NCBI GenBank assembly: GCA_963681505.1
Contig: OY811975.1
Span: 7,874,946-7,938,945, forward strand
Source of the DNA: Eunapius fragilis
Taxonomy: Eukaryota; Porifera; Demospongiae; Spongillida; Spongillidae
Length of the DNA stretch: 64,000 bases
Direction: 5' to 3'
Shown: positions 32,901-47,900 of the stretch, one piece after another
How the letters are laid out: the number at the start of each line of letters is the position of its first letter
How positions within the stretch are numbered: position 1 is the stretch's first letter
Translations under genes and position numbers: made by a program
The notes under the pieces: model-generated
What the model saw: only the letters and a program-made list of their open reading frames with translations
Databases searched by the model: none
Told to the model about the DNA's origin: nothing

Positions 32901-35900
32901 CAACGATAATTCTCTCCCAAAATTTTATGTCAAGTGCTTGGAAATATGAGGAGGCCTCCACAGTTGTCCAGGACTTACTTCTAGTTCGACCAATTGCATG
33001 CTCCCTTTGGTAATTCATTGAAGGATGTAATAATCACTCGTATCTCATTTAATGTTTAGCCGTGGGAGTTAAACAACTGAAGGGCCCAGCAATAAGGAGC
33101 ATATTTCCTACGAATTTTATGGAGTATATAACGAGTGCTGTATCAATTACAATGAAGTCGTTTATTCACAAGGCCAACACCACTTGCAAACTTGATAGTG
33201 ACTCTCTAGCTGCAGTAGCGAAGAAGGCGATGAAGGCAGCAAGCACACTGAATGAAATGGTATCGATGAACAGATCAGTCATAGTATGGCCAGACAACTA
33301 ATGCTTGATCCAGTAACACAAAAGATTTTCATGCACCGCCTTCATGAAAAAAATCTGATCAGACAGAAAATGTGATTAGAACGTAATTGATGAATTTATT
33401 TCGGTTCATCTCTACCAGAAGAAAGATTAATGCCGATTGTTTGGAACAGCTTTGCAAGGAACATCAGTTTAACTGCTGTGAGTCATTTAGGTTCACACCA
33501 GCCATGCAACAAGTGCTAGCACATTCTGCTGCACTCATAGCAGCAAATAATGAGTCAACAGGACTTGGCTCTTTATCTGAGGAGCCATTGGAGCACAACA
33601 ATAAGAACATTCACAACTACAGTACAGAGAACATCTCTCTCGCAAAACTACTCAATATGCCAACCTCTCTGATGTTCTTTCTGACTCGGTTGTAGGTCAA
33701 GTCAGACCCTATCATTAGGAGTGTTAGAAATATACCTACATTTGTATTTGTAGCACTTCATTCATTTGAGCATAATATATGTTCTTGACCTCAAAATCAA
33801 GTAAACGAAAGTGGCTGCTTTTCATTTGAGATAATCTCATCTCTTGTATCTTGGCTGAGGATACTCACTTATGAACAAAAACAAACAGAGGCTGCTAGCA
33901 GCTTATTTATAGTGTAATTTCTATTACGTATGTAATCTTATACACCTATTTTGCCTGAAATGTTGATTGATATATGTGATTCATTTGCATCAGGTACAAG
34001 GCTTGTATTATAATTTATAAATAAAGAAGATATATCTTGAATTCTGTGGTTTGATTATATCTATATTTATTAATATGCATGCTACATTAGTCATAAACAT
34101 AATAGTAAAATTGATCCAAAATGTCTGCATAATCAATTTTTAAACCACTGTGTACTTGATTGGTTGGAGAGAGCATAAACTCCCATGGCCAGAAGAGAGA
34201 AAAGAGACCCCAGCATTGGGGGATATAGTTAGTTTATAACCCGGACCAACCTAGGAGACTGTGGAAGAGATGGGTAGATTTAAGGAGTTGCTAAGGGGAT
34301 CTGAAGGTAAGGTTAGAGGTGTGTCCCTGCAACAATATCCATCATCTCTACCCCTTAGGTTTGTGCAATGTGCATCATATGGGCTACTCACTCAAGCAGT
34401 TGAGAATACCGGAGACAGAGACAAAAGGACAACACTGAGCCGGAAGATGCAAGTTTAACCTCCAACAGTAAAGTGCTTGAAAATAGTGAACCAGGTACAA
34501 CCTACCACAATTGCTGCTCAATTATTGTTACTTAGTAACACTGTGTGATTTTTCGGCATGTGCTGTATGTGCTGCACACTAGTATTACAAATTTTCCCCC
34601 TTGGTTGCATGAAGAAGCGTGACAGCATGAGCAGATAAATATGGCTAGGGAAAGATGCATTGCAATCCTGTTTCTACTGGTAATTCTCAAAGGCAGTGCA
34701 AAGGCAGTGAAAAATGCAACAAAGCCAACTATATACTGCCTTTCTTTGTTACACTACTTACTAAAAACATAATGTTGTAGTGTGATTATCTACTTTAACT
34801 AACACCTTCAACTGACCACAAGGCTATGCCAATGCTGCACCAATCGTGTATGTGTTTTTCAATCTGTCCAGTCACTAATACTCATGTGGTGCTGTTCCAC
34901 ACGTAACACATTTAAATAACTTACATCTGATCTTGCTATATTGGCATCAGCACCATTCCCCAACAAGGTCTTCACCACATCATAATAACCATTTTCACAT
35001 GCCACATATAGTGAAGTGGCATTGATCTAACAAGGAAATACAGTGCATAATTGAATATTCATGCACTGATTTAATTAAGATGATATTATGAGAAAATCTG
35101 TAAGTGTGTGCATGCAAATATGCAGTTAACAACAGCAGAAAGGTTTAAGAAGCGCTGATTGAGAGAGCAGTGTTCAAGTAGTTAACCATGCAAACAAATA
35201 CATATAAGAGACTATTGCACAGGAAATTGGTGATGTTCATGTACATTAATTATAGCTCTGCAGATACTAACAAATGGTACATGTGATTCATCGAGCTATA
35301 ATCAATGATGAAAGATAAACAGACAAAAATGTAATGTAATAAAGTGTAATGTAATAAAATATATAACTAACATCAGATTTTGCAATATTGACATTAGCAC
35401 CAGCTGCCAACAAGGTCTTGACAACATCATGATTGCAATGAAAGCTTGCTGCATACAATGGAGTACTATTATCCTGGAGTATAAAGGAAAAAATGCATGT
35501 ATCAAACACCTGAAATTGAATATAGCACCACATTTCGTTCAGGTTTATGTCTATCGGTATATAAAGAAGTACATGGATTCTGCCGATTAAGCCAATAGGT
35601 ATGCAGCTGCATTTCAGTGCAGTAGGAGTGATTGACAGATGAAAGCACGGACAAACTACATGATCTACCTAAAGGTACAAGGGATAAATGCAAGTACCAT
35701 ATTATTACCTGTTGCTAGTGTAATTATTTCTGAGTTTGCGCAGATTAGATATAGTTCCTGTGTATTTAAGTGCATTGATTGCCATGGAATATTCAGTATG
35801 ATACGTTATATAAATACTACATTTGATGTCAGAAGTGGGATGCATGGCTACTGAGAATCAAGAGGCAGCCATGGGAACTTCCCAAATCCAGTTGACAAGT

Positions 35901-38900
35901 TCGTGTGCACCCACCTAATAAGTTCACCCAGGAAGGTGATATTTTGCAACGTTTTGATTTGTAAGTTGCAGGGACGGCAATTCCGGAAGACTGGGCAAAA
36001 GAGGTCATGTCCTTGATAGAAGCTGCAGGTTCTTTTGTGCGGTTAGTCACCTGGGGTTAGCATACAGGGACGACAATGACGCGGTCAAGAAATGTCTCCA
36101 ACAACGCTACGCACCTGAAGGTAACGAGCTAGATTAGCAGCGTGATTCTCAGAGCTGCCGCAAAAGATTTGAGAACAGCAGGAAGACTACGTCAGAGAGC
36201 TGCACATGCTGGTTGAAACAGCATAGCCAGATTGGACGGCCAAATAACATGAGATTTTGGTACGTAACCAATTTATTCAGGGGTTGTTTTCTTCATCTAG
36301 CCATGCAGCTATTATTCATGAGAGCGATGCCTGATACTCTGAAGGAAGCAATGAAACTTGCAAGGAAGCAGCAACCGGTGGAGGAGGCACAAAAACGTTT
36401 GCGTAGAAGAAGCATGGAGCGGAAGTGGAAGCAATGGAGCTCCCCTCTGAACATGAACATCAATTGCAGTGTCACAAGCTAGAACAGACAATAGTCAATT
36501 GTACTCTTTATCAAAACAGGTTTAACACTTTACACAGGTGGTGGCCCAATTACAGCTGCCTATGTCAAGGTACAAGGAAGGAGCAATAAGTTCAAAGAGG
36601 CCTCCTGTCTGCTGGCGGTGTGGCAAGGTCATCTGAAGAGAGACTGTCAACAAAAAAAAAGTTGCAGATAAACCTACTGGACAGAGACGGGGTTGGAAGT
36701 TATTAGCAGTGACTAGGAAGAGCACCCCAGCAGTCACAGTTGAGGGTAAGGTAGATGGCTACCGTATACCGATGCTTGCGGATAAGGGGTCAGTGGTGAC
36801 AATGCATCAAGAAGATTGCTGGAATAAAGTTACATCCATCAGTGAAAAAGATTTAAAGCAGCCGGTGAGGTAAGTGGTAGAGCTTATGGTGAGGAATTAG
36901 ACATTGTAGGGCAGTGTGGGTCACAATGTCTTGTTACCCTGTACTAGATGCTAAGGGGATGATTCTTTGTTACGAGCTGATTTCCTAGCCCATAATGGTT
37001 GTGTAGTTGATCTACAATTTGGCCAAATGTCGATTGCAAGAGAATGTGTACCTCATCATCAACAACAGAGGGACATGCCACCACTGGAAGCTTGACACGT
37101 TGCCTTGCTTGAGAAGATGATAGTACCACCCCTTCATCGAGTTCAGCTGCTTGTTAGTGTCCAGAGAAGAGCAAGTGACCAAATGGACTGTGCTGGTATG
37201 TTTGAGCCTTCAAAACTTTGTAGACCATCATGACTTGTTGCTGGCCAGGTCTGTACCCACATGCATTGGGGGTCATTCTGTTATTCGATTCTTAAATCCT
37301 ACAATGCAACCTGTAACCATGCATGCTCATGAAACACTGGGAAGCTCCTTCCATTTTTACCAACAGATGAAGTATGCACTGTGTACTCCAGTGATGAAGC
37401 TCTTGTATTGCATAACGTGGCAATTAGTGAAAAGGAAGTTGGGCATAGGAATAATCATCTGAAACAACTGGACCAGGGAGCAGAGGGTCTCTCTGGAGAA
37501 GAACTATGCCAATTGAATCACTATAAGGAGGGTGAATGGTGAGTTTCATAAGATGAACAAGCTGATTAAGCATTTTATTAACATCACATCCGTGTATAAT
37601 CTGGGTCAAGTTTTGGGGGGAATCTAAAAAACCAAAAGGTCTGCTAGCAATACTATGACAGATTTTAGTTGTCACTATAATACATCAACCTATGGTATAT
37701 CACACAACCGTCTATCACTATATAAATCATCTTTGCAGGACGAGATCAGCGTGCTTTCAATACATCGGTTCGGTACTCTGGAAGGCATCAGAAAGATAGA
37801 TTAGAAATGCTAATAATTACTATAAAACTATACCTACTTATTAAACAACTACTGTAGAAGCTAAAAAAAACTGGTATCATCATTCAAATTAACGTTTTCA
37901 CATCACAGACAAATGCTGAAGCCTAGTAGGTACCGGAGAATGTCTGAGATTAAGTAATTGCCATCAATAATTGAAATAACATTGTTACGGATTCGGGCTG
38001 CCGGAAAATGAATCCTAAAGGTATCCTACAACCTAAATGCAAATGCAAAGTTGGATCGTGTCTATAGTGTGGCAAGAGATGTGGATGCGCATGTGATGGC
38101 ACAGAGCTTGCTGTGGCACTTGCTGGGACCACAGGACATGGGTGTACGCAGGAGGGGGGGTCGATGGGTTTGAGCGACCCCCCCCCCCTCCCCTAAGCGA
38201 GGTCAGCTTCACCATTGAAATTTTATTTTATTGTTTCGTTTTAATTCAAATAGCGTACTGGTATTTTACATACATGTATGCTAAGTACGATTGCGCTTAC
38301 GCAGTACCGGTAATGACAGCACAATGTAAATTAATAACTTTGCCTCACGTCACACGTGTTCACAATTGATAAAAGCAGGAGAAAGAATTAAAAAGGAAAG
38401 AAGTGGCGGCAATGTGTCAAAGACATTACAAGGTATACCAAGATAGCAAAGCAGGTGGGGGTGGTTGGAGATGATAGTTTGACTGGTCCGGTTGTAGCTG
38501 GGAGATTAGATGAGACAACGGCAAGCACAACAGATGATAGTGCTAGCCTGAGCGGGAGTGTTTTTGAAGTGCCTTGCAATACGGTTGTTGTTGCTGATGG
38601 TAGGGAAACTGAGCATAGCACAATTTTGTTTCCCGTACCACATAGCAGATCAGAGAGATGCATCAGGGTCATTGTTGTCCAGTGAAGTGTATGTCTATGA
38701 CTTATCTGTGCATCCACCTACACCACCAGTTATTCCAATCATAACTACATCCATTGATTCACAGCAGAAATTGGTGAGTTCGAGAATATATTCTTAATTG
38801 GTCAACAGCCACCATACGTACTCCAAGCAATGACTTTAGCCCAAAGTATCATTTGCTTAAGCATCATTTTGTACCTTCTATAGATCATACTTTTCCTGAG

Positions 38901-41900
38901 GAATACATGGGAGGACGTGAGTGAGAGATGTGGCGTTCAGGCTGAAGTACAGAGAGATGCACCTTTGGCTATATACACTCATTGTGCATGGCATTGTCAA
39001 AACCTAGTGATCAGTCACTCATGTTCTGTTTCCAGAAATATGTTACATGATTGATAAAGTGAAATCATGTTGTTTTAGTTTTTTTGGCCAGTGATAATCA
39101 GCTTGCCCTGCTTACAGATATTGTTCAACATGACATCCCTGATATCGGCAAGCGAAAGCCATTCATTGATCTGTGTAAAACAAGATGGGCAGAGCTGTCG
39201 AGAGGCATTCATTGTTCTAACAATCATGTCATCTGTTTTTAAATCAAATGTATTCAGCTATCATATCATTTTATGATATAGATTGATAATCCCATGTTTC
39301 GGTTCTAACCTTGATTTGATTCCTCCAAGTTGAATGTCTGCATGATTCATGCATGCATGCACAAGCAAATTCTAATCAGGTAACAATCCAATATTGTCAT
39401 TAGTCAATGCAAGTGTATTAGATTGGTTTTCATGATGGAGTGGAAAGGGTCAATATATTGATTATGCATGGTTGTAGTAATTAATCGGTCTCCATTAGTT
39501 ATGCAACTTACTTTTTAGCGCCAATGGATATTTATTATCCGGAATAGCATCATACAAAGCATCGATGAGCAAAATGGAAATAACACTCAATATATGTATA
39601 TTATTCAGGTCACCTATTAACAAAATTCGACCCTCCCTTCCTGAAGGCTGCGTACGCCCATGCAGGACAACAGGGTCCCCTCAAACGATCATTAACCAAC
39701 AGCGCAGCAGAGCTCGACAGAGACCATTTAGAATTACAGCGAAGCAGTGAAAGAAGTGTAAATTGGAATATCCAAATCAGTGGAGTTGAAGGACACTAAC
39801 TCAGATCCAACCATGAAGCAGCCATTACAGGGCATTAATGATTTGTGGGAAGCGTTTCGATGGAGTGAGGCAATGAAGAAGAAGCTGCCTAATGTAAAAT
39901 CAAGGATATCAGACGAGTCACCTACAGAAGCTGGTGGATCAGGATGGAGCACCATGGTGCAAAGCGTTCTCGCAGCGGCAACTAGAACTGCTGAAATTTT
40001 GTATCCTGCTACCTTGCACTCCCTCCTTCTACTAGAAATTGCAAGTAGACTCACACAAGGTTCAACTGCATTTGATCATGAGAAAGTAATCAGGAACACT
40101 ATCATGGTATAAGAAGCATCCTATCCAAGGTTGTGCTGCTCGAGCAACTCTAGTAACCTATAAAAACACGATACATGCCATATGCGTGCGTACGCACGGT
40201 AACATTCCATCATTTTATAAATTGACTAAAAGGTGTAAAGCACTGAGCAAGTGTAAGAAAAAAATAATATACTTTGTAGCTAACAATCCTAAGGTCAAAG
40301 TTATAATGGAGCGTTTTTCACGATCAAAAATTGGTTTTCATGGATTTGAACCCCCCTACACTCCAGCATGTCTGTAGTTTCAAGCCGACCATCAGTCCTC
40401 ACGCTAAAGACACCAGTTGTTGTCTCAATGGTTGTAGTAATAAAATCCTGTGAAATAATCGTCAGCGGACATTTCATATTTTACACTTCCCAAAAATTTT
40501 GGCTGTATTCACCCACTTTACTCACGAATACGGTGTTAACACTCAAGGAGCAGGACCTGTTAAACAACCGGGAAGGCGATTGCCGTTCCACAAAAGAGAA
40601 GAGGTGTGGTGTATGTTAAGTGATGTGCTTAATAGGGATCTGGAAGAGGAGTCACATAGTCCATGCAGTGGGCCTCACCAATTATTGTTGTGCAGAAGAA
40701 AGATGGTACAAGCCAGTTTTGTGTGGACTGCAGACGAGTTAATGTTCCCACACAAAAAGAAGCACATCCACTCCCTTGTGACGATTATACATTAGATGTT
40801 CTTGCGGGATCCTCAACTTTGGATCTCACCAGTGGCTACTGGCAGGTGGCAGTTGATGATTGAGATAAAGAAAAGACAGCTTTACCACTCCTTTTATAAT
40901 TTCAAGGTAATGCCATTTAGACTACGCAATGCGCCTGCCGCCTTTCTGCACCATATAGAGCTAGGGACGTCATGTATCTCAACGACATAACGAATGTTAG
41001 CCTACCGCAGAAGCCTGCATCAGACAACATATCAATCTCCATTCATTTAATATTAGAGAGGGAGGTAAGATTACCTGTTGACGCAATGTCTGGCCGACCT
41101 GTAGTAGAAGTAGACATGTGTCGTAGCAAATATGTGCTAGAATTGAGGAATCGATGCATATCTTGATCAGAATCGTTATGTTTGTACGGTTTCAACCTAT
41201 TGAAATGCGCAAGCAGTTTCTTCCTGGGAGCATGACGAGGCCGGGAATGAAGACAGCGGATTGCAAAAGAACAGAAAGTATTCAAAACCCACTTGAAATG
41301 TACCTCCTTAAGAATTTGATGAGTCTGAGATATAGAACTGATGTGCACTCCAATGTGTCAACCAAACCCTGTACAAGACTTGAAAAATCCAGTTGCATAG
41401 CCTGTTCCTCCTATCGGAAGTTTTGCTAGAAACTTCCATATAGGATTTGACCACGACTATGAATGTCATTAAAAATACGCGACCTGTCTCTAATGAGACT
41501 CCCGACGATCGGATTGTTTAGCTTGTTATAGCAATCGAACTAGAAGTCAAAAATTAGCAGTTTCATCTTTGTTTTATGTCACAGAACCGCGCAGTTGTAG
41601 AGAACAAAAGGATACCGCCCACCTTCGTACTCAGTCCCGGAACATGGTCTCCTCCTTCTTGGCAATGCATAACTCAGGATAGGAACACTTTTAAACAATG
41701 AAATTTCACCAATAGCTTCAGAATAGGCTGGAAGTGCCACTTTCATATAAAATAGCCGATGTTATATTTTGGTAAACAATCGACTACGGTATATATGAGA
41801 CGCATAATTAGATAACATTTTAGTAAACATGGCCGCATCAAGGAGACCTGAGAAGAAACGGTCCGCTAAAAGGCAACGTTATTGGTAGAGTCCTGAATCT

Positions 41901-44900
41901 GCTCGCTTGGCGAAGAGAGTGCGGTACGGGAAGGTTAAGCGTACCAGTGCAAAACCAAACGAGGCCATCGAAAGAGTAAACCGATAAAGTTATTCAAAGG
42001 TATGTAAATGTAGCTACCTACCCTTACTAAGCATGGTTTACAATATGACATTGGTGGCTGAACATTACAGATCAATGTGCACGAACAAAGAAAAAATGAA
42101 TAATATAAGTAAATAATCTCTATGAGTAAGTTGGTTGGATGTAGGATTTGAAGGCAATGGTGGTGTAAAAAGCAAGAAAACAAGCGTCTGTAATAGTAAG
42201 GGAAAATGTCATAGTCCTATATTTAGCTCACGAACATAGTACATGCTACAAACTGGCTAAATATAGGACTATGACATTTTCCCTTACTATTACAGACCCT
42301 TGTTTCCTTGCTTTTTACACCACCATTGCCTTCAAATCCTATATCCCACCAACTTTCTCATAAAGAAGGTTTTTTATTTACTTGTGCTAGATAAAGTACC
42401 AGAACCACCTAGAGATCTTGGGATAGCAGAAAATGATCATCAAGAAGCTCCACTGCTGAAGACCAACTCAGATTAGAAAGGCACCTGACAGATTGGATCC
42501 ATGTGCTCAGAATAAGGCAGATGATGTAATGACAGTGTAGTGTCCTACTACAGCAACTACAAGGCGTGGATGCATAGTGAGGTGCATGAACATAATACTC
42601 TCTCATTCCAGGTTTTCAATTATGGTCAGAGAGTGTAAATGAGGTGTTTAATTAAGAACCAACAGCATAGATGCCTAGCTACTGGACAATGCCAGTTTGC
42701 ATACTGTGGCAGATATTAAAACAGTTTTGATGCCTTTTGGTTCAGCAAACTTTTGGTCATTTTTTCTTCCACCTAATTGCACATCAGTTGAGCAGCCATT
42801 GGAGACATGGGCATTATTGTATCTTTTAAGGCTTGCTACAAAGTTTACAGTTACAGGGTTCAACTGTACGACCACATCAAGATCTGCAGGAACTGTCACT
42901 TAAAATAAATGGGCACTTCCTATACTTACAATTATTCTGTTGGATGTTTTCAAAACACTTTCAGGCTATAGATTGGCTCCTAGTTGCCTGGAGAGATACA
43001 TCCAACACTACAATTGTCAATTGCTCGTGTAAGGCAAGAAATCTAGCTGACAAACAACAGAGACCTGATAGGGCAGCAGTGTTGGCATCAGAGGCTGGTG
43101 AAACTGCTCAGATGAGGTAACTTGAAATTGCAAATGCAAGCTACCTGTTTCAGAAGATGATGGACAACTTACAGCATTAGAACGGGTGATGGATTCTTGT
43201 GATACAGAAAATGAGAGCAGTCCATTGTTGGTATTGCTGTGGCCAAGATGATGCTAGTGTTGAAGATGAAACTGCACATGCCATACTGGATGCAAATGAT
43301 CTGGAGCCACAAAGTGTGTCTATAGATGAGGCTAAGCAGAGTACAAATGCAGTGCTTATATCGACTTTTGATTGTAATCAAAACATCAAGTTCCTGGGCT
43401 ATACACCTATAGAAATTCACTGACATATGGAAAGCCACACTTAAAATAATACTTTCAAAGAAGTGGGAAATCAAAGTAAAAAAAAGTAAGCTTCAAAGAG
43501 GTAGTGGTGTCATGAGATAATGACAGAGAGCTTTGAGAAGGAGTATCACAAACAGTCTATTCGTGCTTTTGTACCCCATGCAATACCTCATTGCATGTGT
43601 ATGATCACTACCCTGTAATGGATTGCAGCAGTGAAATTCACGAATAAAAACATGAAACAAGTAAAGTTGGATAGATATATCATTGTAAGGCATTGAAGGC
43701 ACAAAAGGGTCAATTAATACATCAATAAGAAACCTATTTTCACACATGTAAACTATTATATCTACACTAATATAAATAAGTAAGTTAATACATTGATGTG
43801 TGATTCCTTCCATTTACAGCTCCATAGCATTACAATTCTACATTTGTCGAAGAAAATGATTTAAGAGCAATAGCTAGGCAATAAACACTTCCTTTCTCCA
43901 TTTGCTATTATTGTAGGTCATCCGGTTGCAATGGGGGAAGGAGGCTTAGAATAGTGGAAAGTAATGTCAGAAAAGCATAAAATTGCAGTGATTCATTACA
44001 GTATATAATTCTGGCATTTGTAATTGGATTTTACAAGAAACAATGACAGCGATTATGAACAGCAACCAAATTTGGTAGTTTGTATCGAACACCTGAAATA
44101 TACAATGACTCAATGCAATTAGAAATGTAATTCTCAACTGTTGCGAGGTGTTAGTTTCCACTTCCTGCAACATTGTATATATGCATATAACATTTTTAAG
44201 TTCAAATATTACAGATAATATGAAGGCACTTACAAAGCACAAACCTTACAAGCCTGATTGACATCGGCTCCTGCAGCAATAAGCGTGTTCAATACATCAA
44301 GATGCCCTCCATCACAAGCAATCATACATGGACTACAGCCATCCTAGACAAGGGATATAACGATGAAAGGTAGTTGGATTTGTGGTAACTAATCACAAAT
44401 CAACAGCTGTACATGTGACATAATTGTGTATTAGTTATAATTTGATGATTGGATCACAAAACCTGTTGATGAGTTGTGTCGCCTTTTTGATAACTCCATT
44501 AAATTTACCAGGCCCCTTGTTGATCTCATAATAAAACAATCTTCCTCTTTGCCTGTTGAATCTATTGATGTTCAGCATCTTGCAAAAAAAATGCTCTTCA
44601 ACAGAAAGATCTGTTAGCATCTAACCAATATGATGTTCAGTTTGCCATGTTTCCAGGATCACTTAAACGTTCAATGGAAGTTGCTAGTGAACCTGGTGCC
44701 TCTTCATGGCTCTCTGCTCTTCCCATTCAAGAATATGGCTTTGCACTTCACAAAGGAGATTTTCGTGATGCTCTTTGCCTTCGCTATGGTTGGCAGCCAT
44801 GTTTACTTCCATCCAGCTGTGTATGTGGCCAATCTTTCACTGTAGAACATGGTATGAGCTGCCCCTGTGGTGGATTTCCTTCAATTCGCCATAATGAGTT

Positions 44901-47900
44901 GCGTGATATTACAGCATCACTACTCACTGAGGTATGCCACGCAGTGGGAACAAAACCTTGCCTACAACCTCTTTCAGGACAGTAGCTTAAATACAAAACA
45001 GCCAACGATGCAGATGAAGCTCGTTTAGATGTGGTGGCAGAAAAATTTTGGTCCAGGAACAGGCAGAAGGCTTTTTATGATGTCAAGGAGTACAATACCT
45101 TTTCTAAATCTTATGCAAACACACCACTTGTTCCATGTCATCGCCGTCTAGAGCAGGACAAAAAAGGGTCATACAAACACAGAGTCAAAGAAGTTGAGCA
45201 TGGTTGCATTTCACCTCTTGTACTTTCAACCTCTGGTGGTCTTGTTCCCACTGCAATGGTTGTGTACAAAAGAATTGCTTCCATAATAGCCGAAAAGAAG
45301 GAGCAACCTTACAGTCTTACCTTGTTCTGGCTTCGGTGCAGATTGAGCTTCTCACTATTGCGCTCTGCAATAGTTTGTCTCCGAGGCTCACGATCCTCAT
45401 ACCATCGACCATCAACAGCAAATCTTTTTGAGAGTCCAATTGACCTCATGAGCTCATCCTAAGTTTTATCTGTTCTTGGTTTATCTGCATTTTCACTGTA
45501 TGTGTATCCTATTGCATTATATCCACACGTATGCCTTATTATGCATGTACTGTATATTGCATATTTGTATTTTGTGCTATTCCCAGTAATGTTATTATTA
45601 TTACTACTGGTACTGTACATGCGCCATAGATTATTATGATCTTTGCCTACATTATGTAAGTGGCAAGCTATTTCACATGGTGGCAGCGGTGTGATATGGC
45701 TACACCAAACTTTCAAATAGAACGTCCTTCGTCGTTTGACTTTTGAAAGCCTGACGAGTGGCCACATTGGGTTTGCCATTTTCACCAGTTTGAGTAGCAT
45801 CTGGCCTTGCCGCAGACAGTGAAGAGTAACAGATTAGTACATTCCTAGTGAGGAAGCAGAAGAGGTGTTAGTGGTTACCGACACGAAACTAATGATGACC
45901 TACAAAGCCGTTGTTGACAATTTAAACTACTTTTTTGGGGTGAGGAGAAATATTAATTATGAAAGAGGGAACTTAACTTCAATACACAAGTCCAGCAAGA
46001 AAATGAGTTAGCTGAACAGTATATCATTGCCTTGAATTCTCTAGCCAAAAACTATGAATATGGAGTGCTGAAAGATGACATCATACTGCATGGACAGACT
46101 GGTTATTGGGAATCAGCATTAGGCCTTGTCCAGACGACTTCAGATGGGACCCAAAGCCACACTGGCCAAGAGACAGGTACGTCAGGCAGAAGCAATAAAC
46201 GAACAGCAGGTGGCCTTAAAACAGGACGAGGATGATGAGGGGAGTGTAAGGGCAGAGATACGCAGGATGAAGCTCAGTAAACCAAAAGAGTCACCTATCA
46301 AACAAGCTTGCTGGAGACGTGAAAACCACCACGAATATGGAAATGCTAGCCAACTGAGCAACATGTTACAGTGGTCATTAAATGGAATACCTAATTAAGA
46401 TGCAGATGAGGGATAGATGGAACAGGTTGAGACTGCATTCCTTGGAGGTATGGACCAGTTGTGCATCAGCAATGGATGTTGATTAAACATTTCATTGAAC
46501 ATGACATCACTTCCGGACTGCTGATCTTAAAGTTGTCAGTCCAAGGAACGGTAACGTTTAGTTATGAGATATAGCCTTAACTTCACCAACGCCATTAACA
46601 GTTGATTTTCTGGATCTAGTTTTCATTTTTCAATTCTGTACATGAGCACCCTCCTTTGACCCCCAGTACTGCAGGTCATTAACAACTGGACCAAGGAAGT
46701 TGTAGAAGGCCAAATAATGCGATATTTTATTAACCCAGTATAGATTCTAACTAGGCAATCATCGTGTTTGATCCTGAAGTTAATCTTTGAAGGTGCATAT
46801 TCATTTCTGGAAGTATTTTGAGTTTCTAGATATTCTATACGGGCTAGCAGGGGAGGCATTAACTAATGATTCAGCCTGAAGGGAGCTACATTGAAACCAT
46901 CGGTAGGCAATGCACTAGACTGTGAGGCATCATCAACATTGTTAGGCAACTCATGCACTTTATAGTCGCTCATGTTCTCTGAAATCAGCTACAGAAAGTG
47001 GAGGTTGTTCAGTTAAAGGTGGATGTTGTCACAGACTTGCTATATGCATATGCTTGATGGTGCCGATGTTACTGACGTTGATGATAGAGAATCAATAGTC
47101 CAGTTAGCTGCTTATTGGTCTCTCAGTTTTTTTGCCCTCTTGGCTCGAGGGGGGTGAGGATAACCTTTTCCCAATGGTAGTTTCGGGGTTGTTATTTGCA
47201 TCGCTATTTGGAAAATGTCTGATGGAGCAAACGTGATAGTGAGGCTATATATCCTTTGGCTGTAAGTTAAACACGGTAAGCTAGCCAGATAGCCGCCTTT
47301 TTAGGTTTGTAGGGAATCTATGAAAGGAGGCATTTGGATCGCTGGACTTGCTGTTGTCACACACTTGGCACCATGTACCAGGCATAGCAGCTGTTTATTC
47401 CGTAAGGTTTCCCAAGGATGGCCGTTCAAACAGTAGCAGTCCGGATGTGACGTCAAACTAATCAAGGATGATTAAATTCTTTGCACCTTACGCGGAACTC
47501 GTCCATTGGAGGTAAAAAAGGTCAGTAAGTAACTAACATGTCATTATGTGGTCAAAAAACTCAGTTTAAGATTGATACAGGGGCAGAGGTGACCACCATC
47601 CTTCATAAGCAATACAGGAAATTGAAGTTAAATGTTACATTACCAAGCCGTCTAATGTGCTGTATGGCCCAGCAACCAATTCTTACCGGTATTAGGAGAG
47701 TTTTTAGATACTCTCACACTTCTGGATAAATGCTGTCTGTAGTCAAAGATTCTTTGTGGTAACAGGTCTTAAGAATAACTTTCTTCGTCTCCCGGCAATC
47801 GAGGCACTGGGTCTTGTGGTATGGAGTGACATAGTTCTGGGGATTACAAAAGCAAAATAGTTGCAAAATACCTGTCCTTGTTCCAAGGCCTACGGACAAT

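Noticed and set aside
41829..41987. ATG-initiated basic open frame (MAASRRPEKKRSAKRQRYW, stop, then continuing)
   Set aside because: Short, contains an internal stop and lies within a repeat-rich stretch; no family recognised.
44245..44343. Alternative donor gtaagt 10 bases downstream of ankyrin exon 6
   Set aside because: Would change intron phase and break the phase-0 pattern of all other exons.
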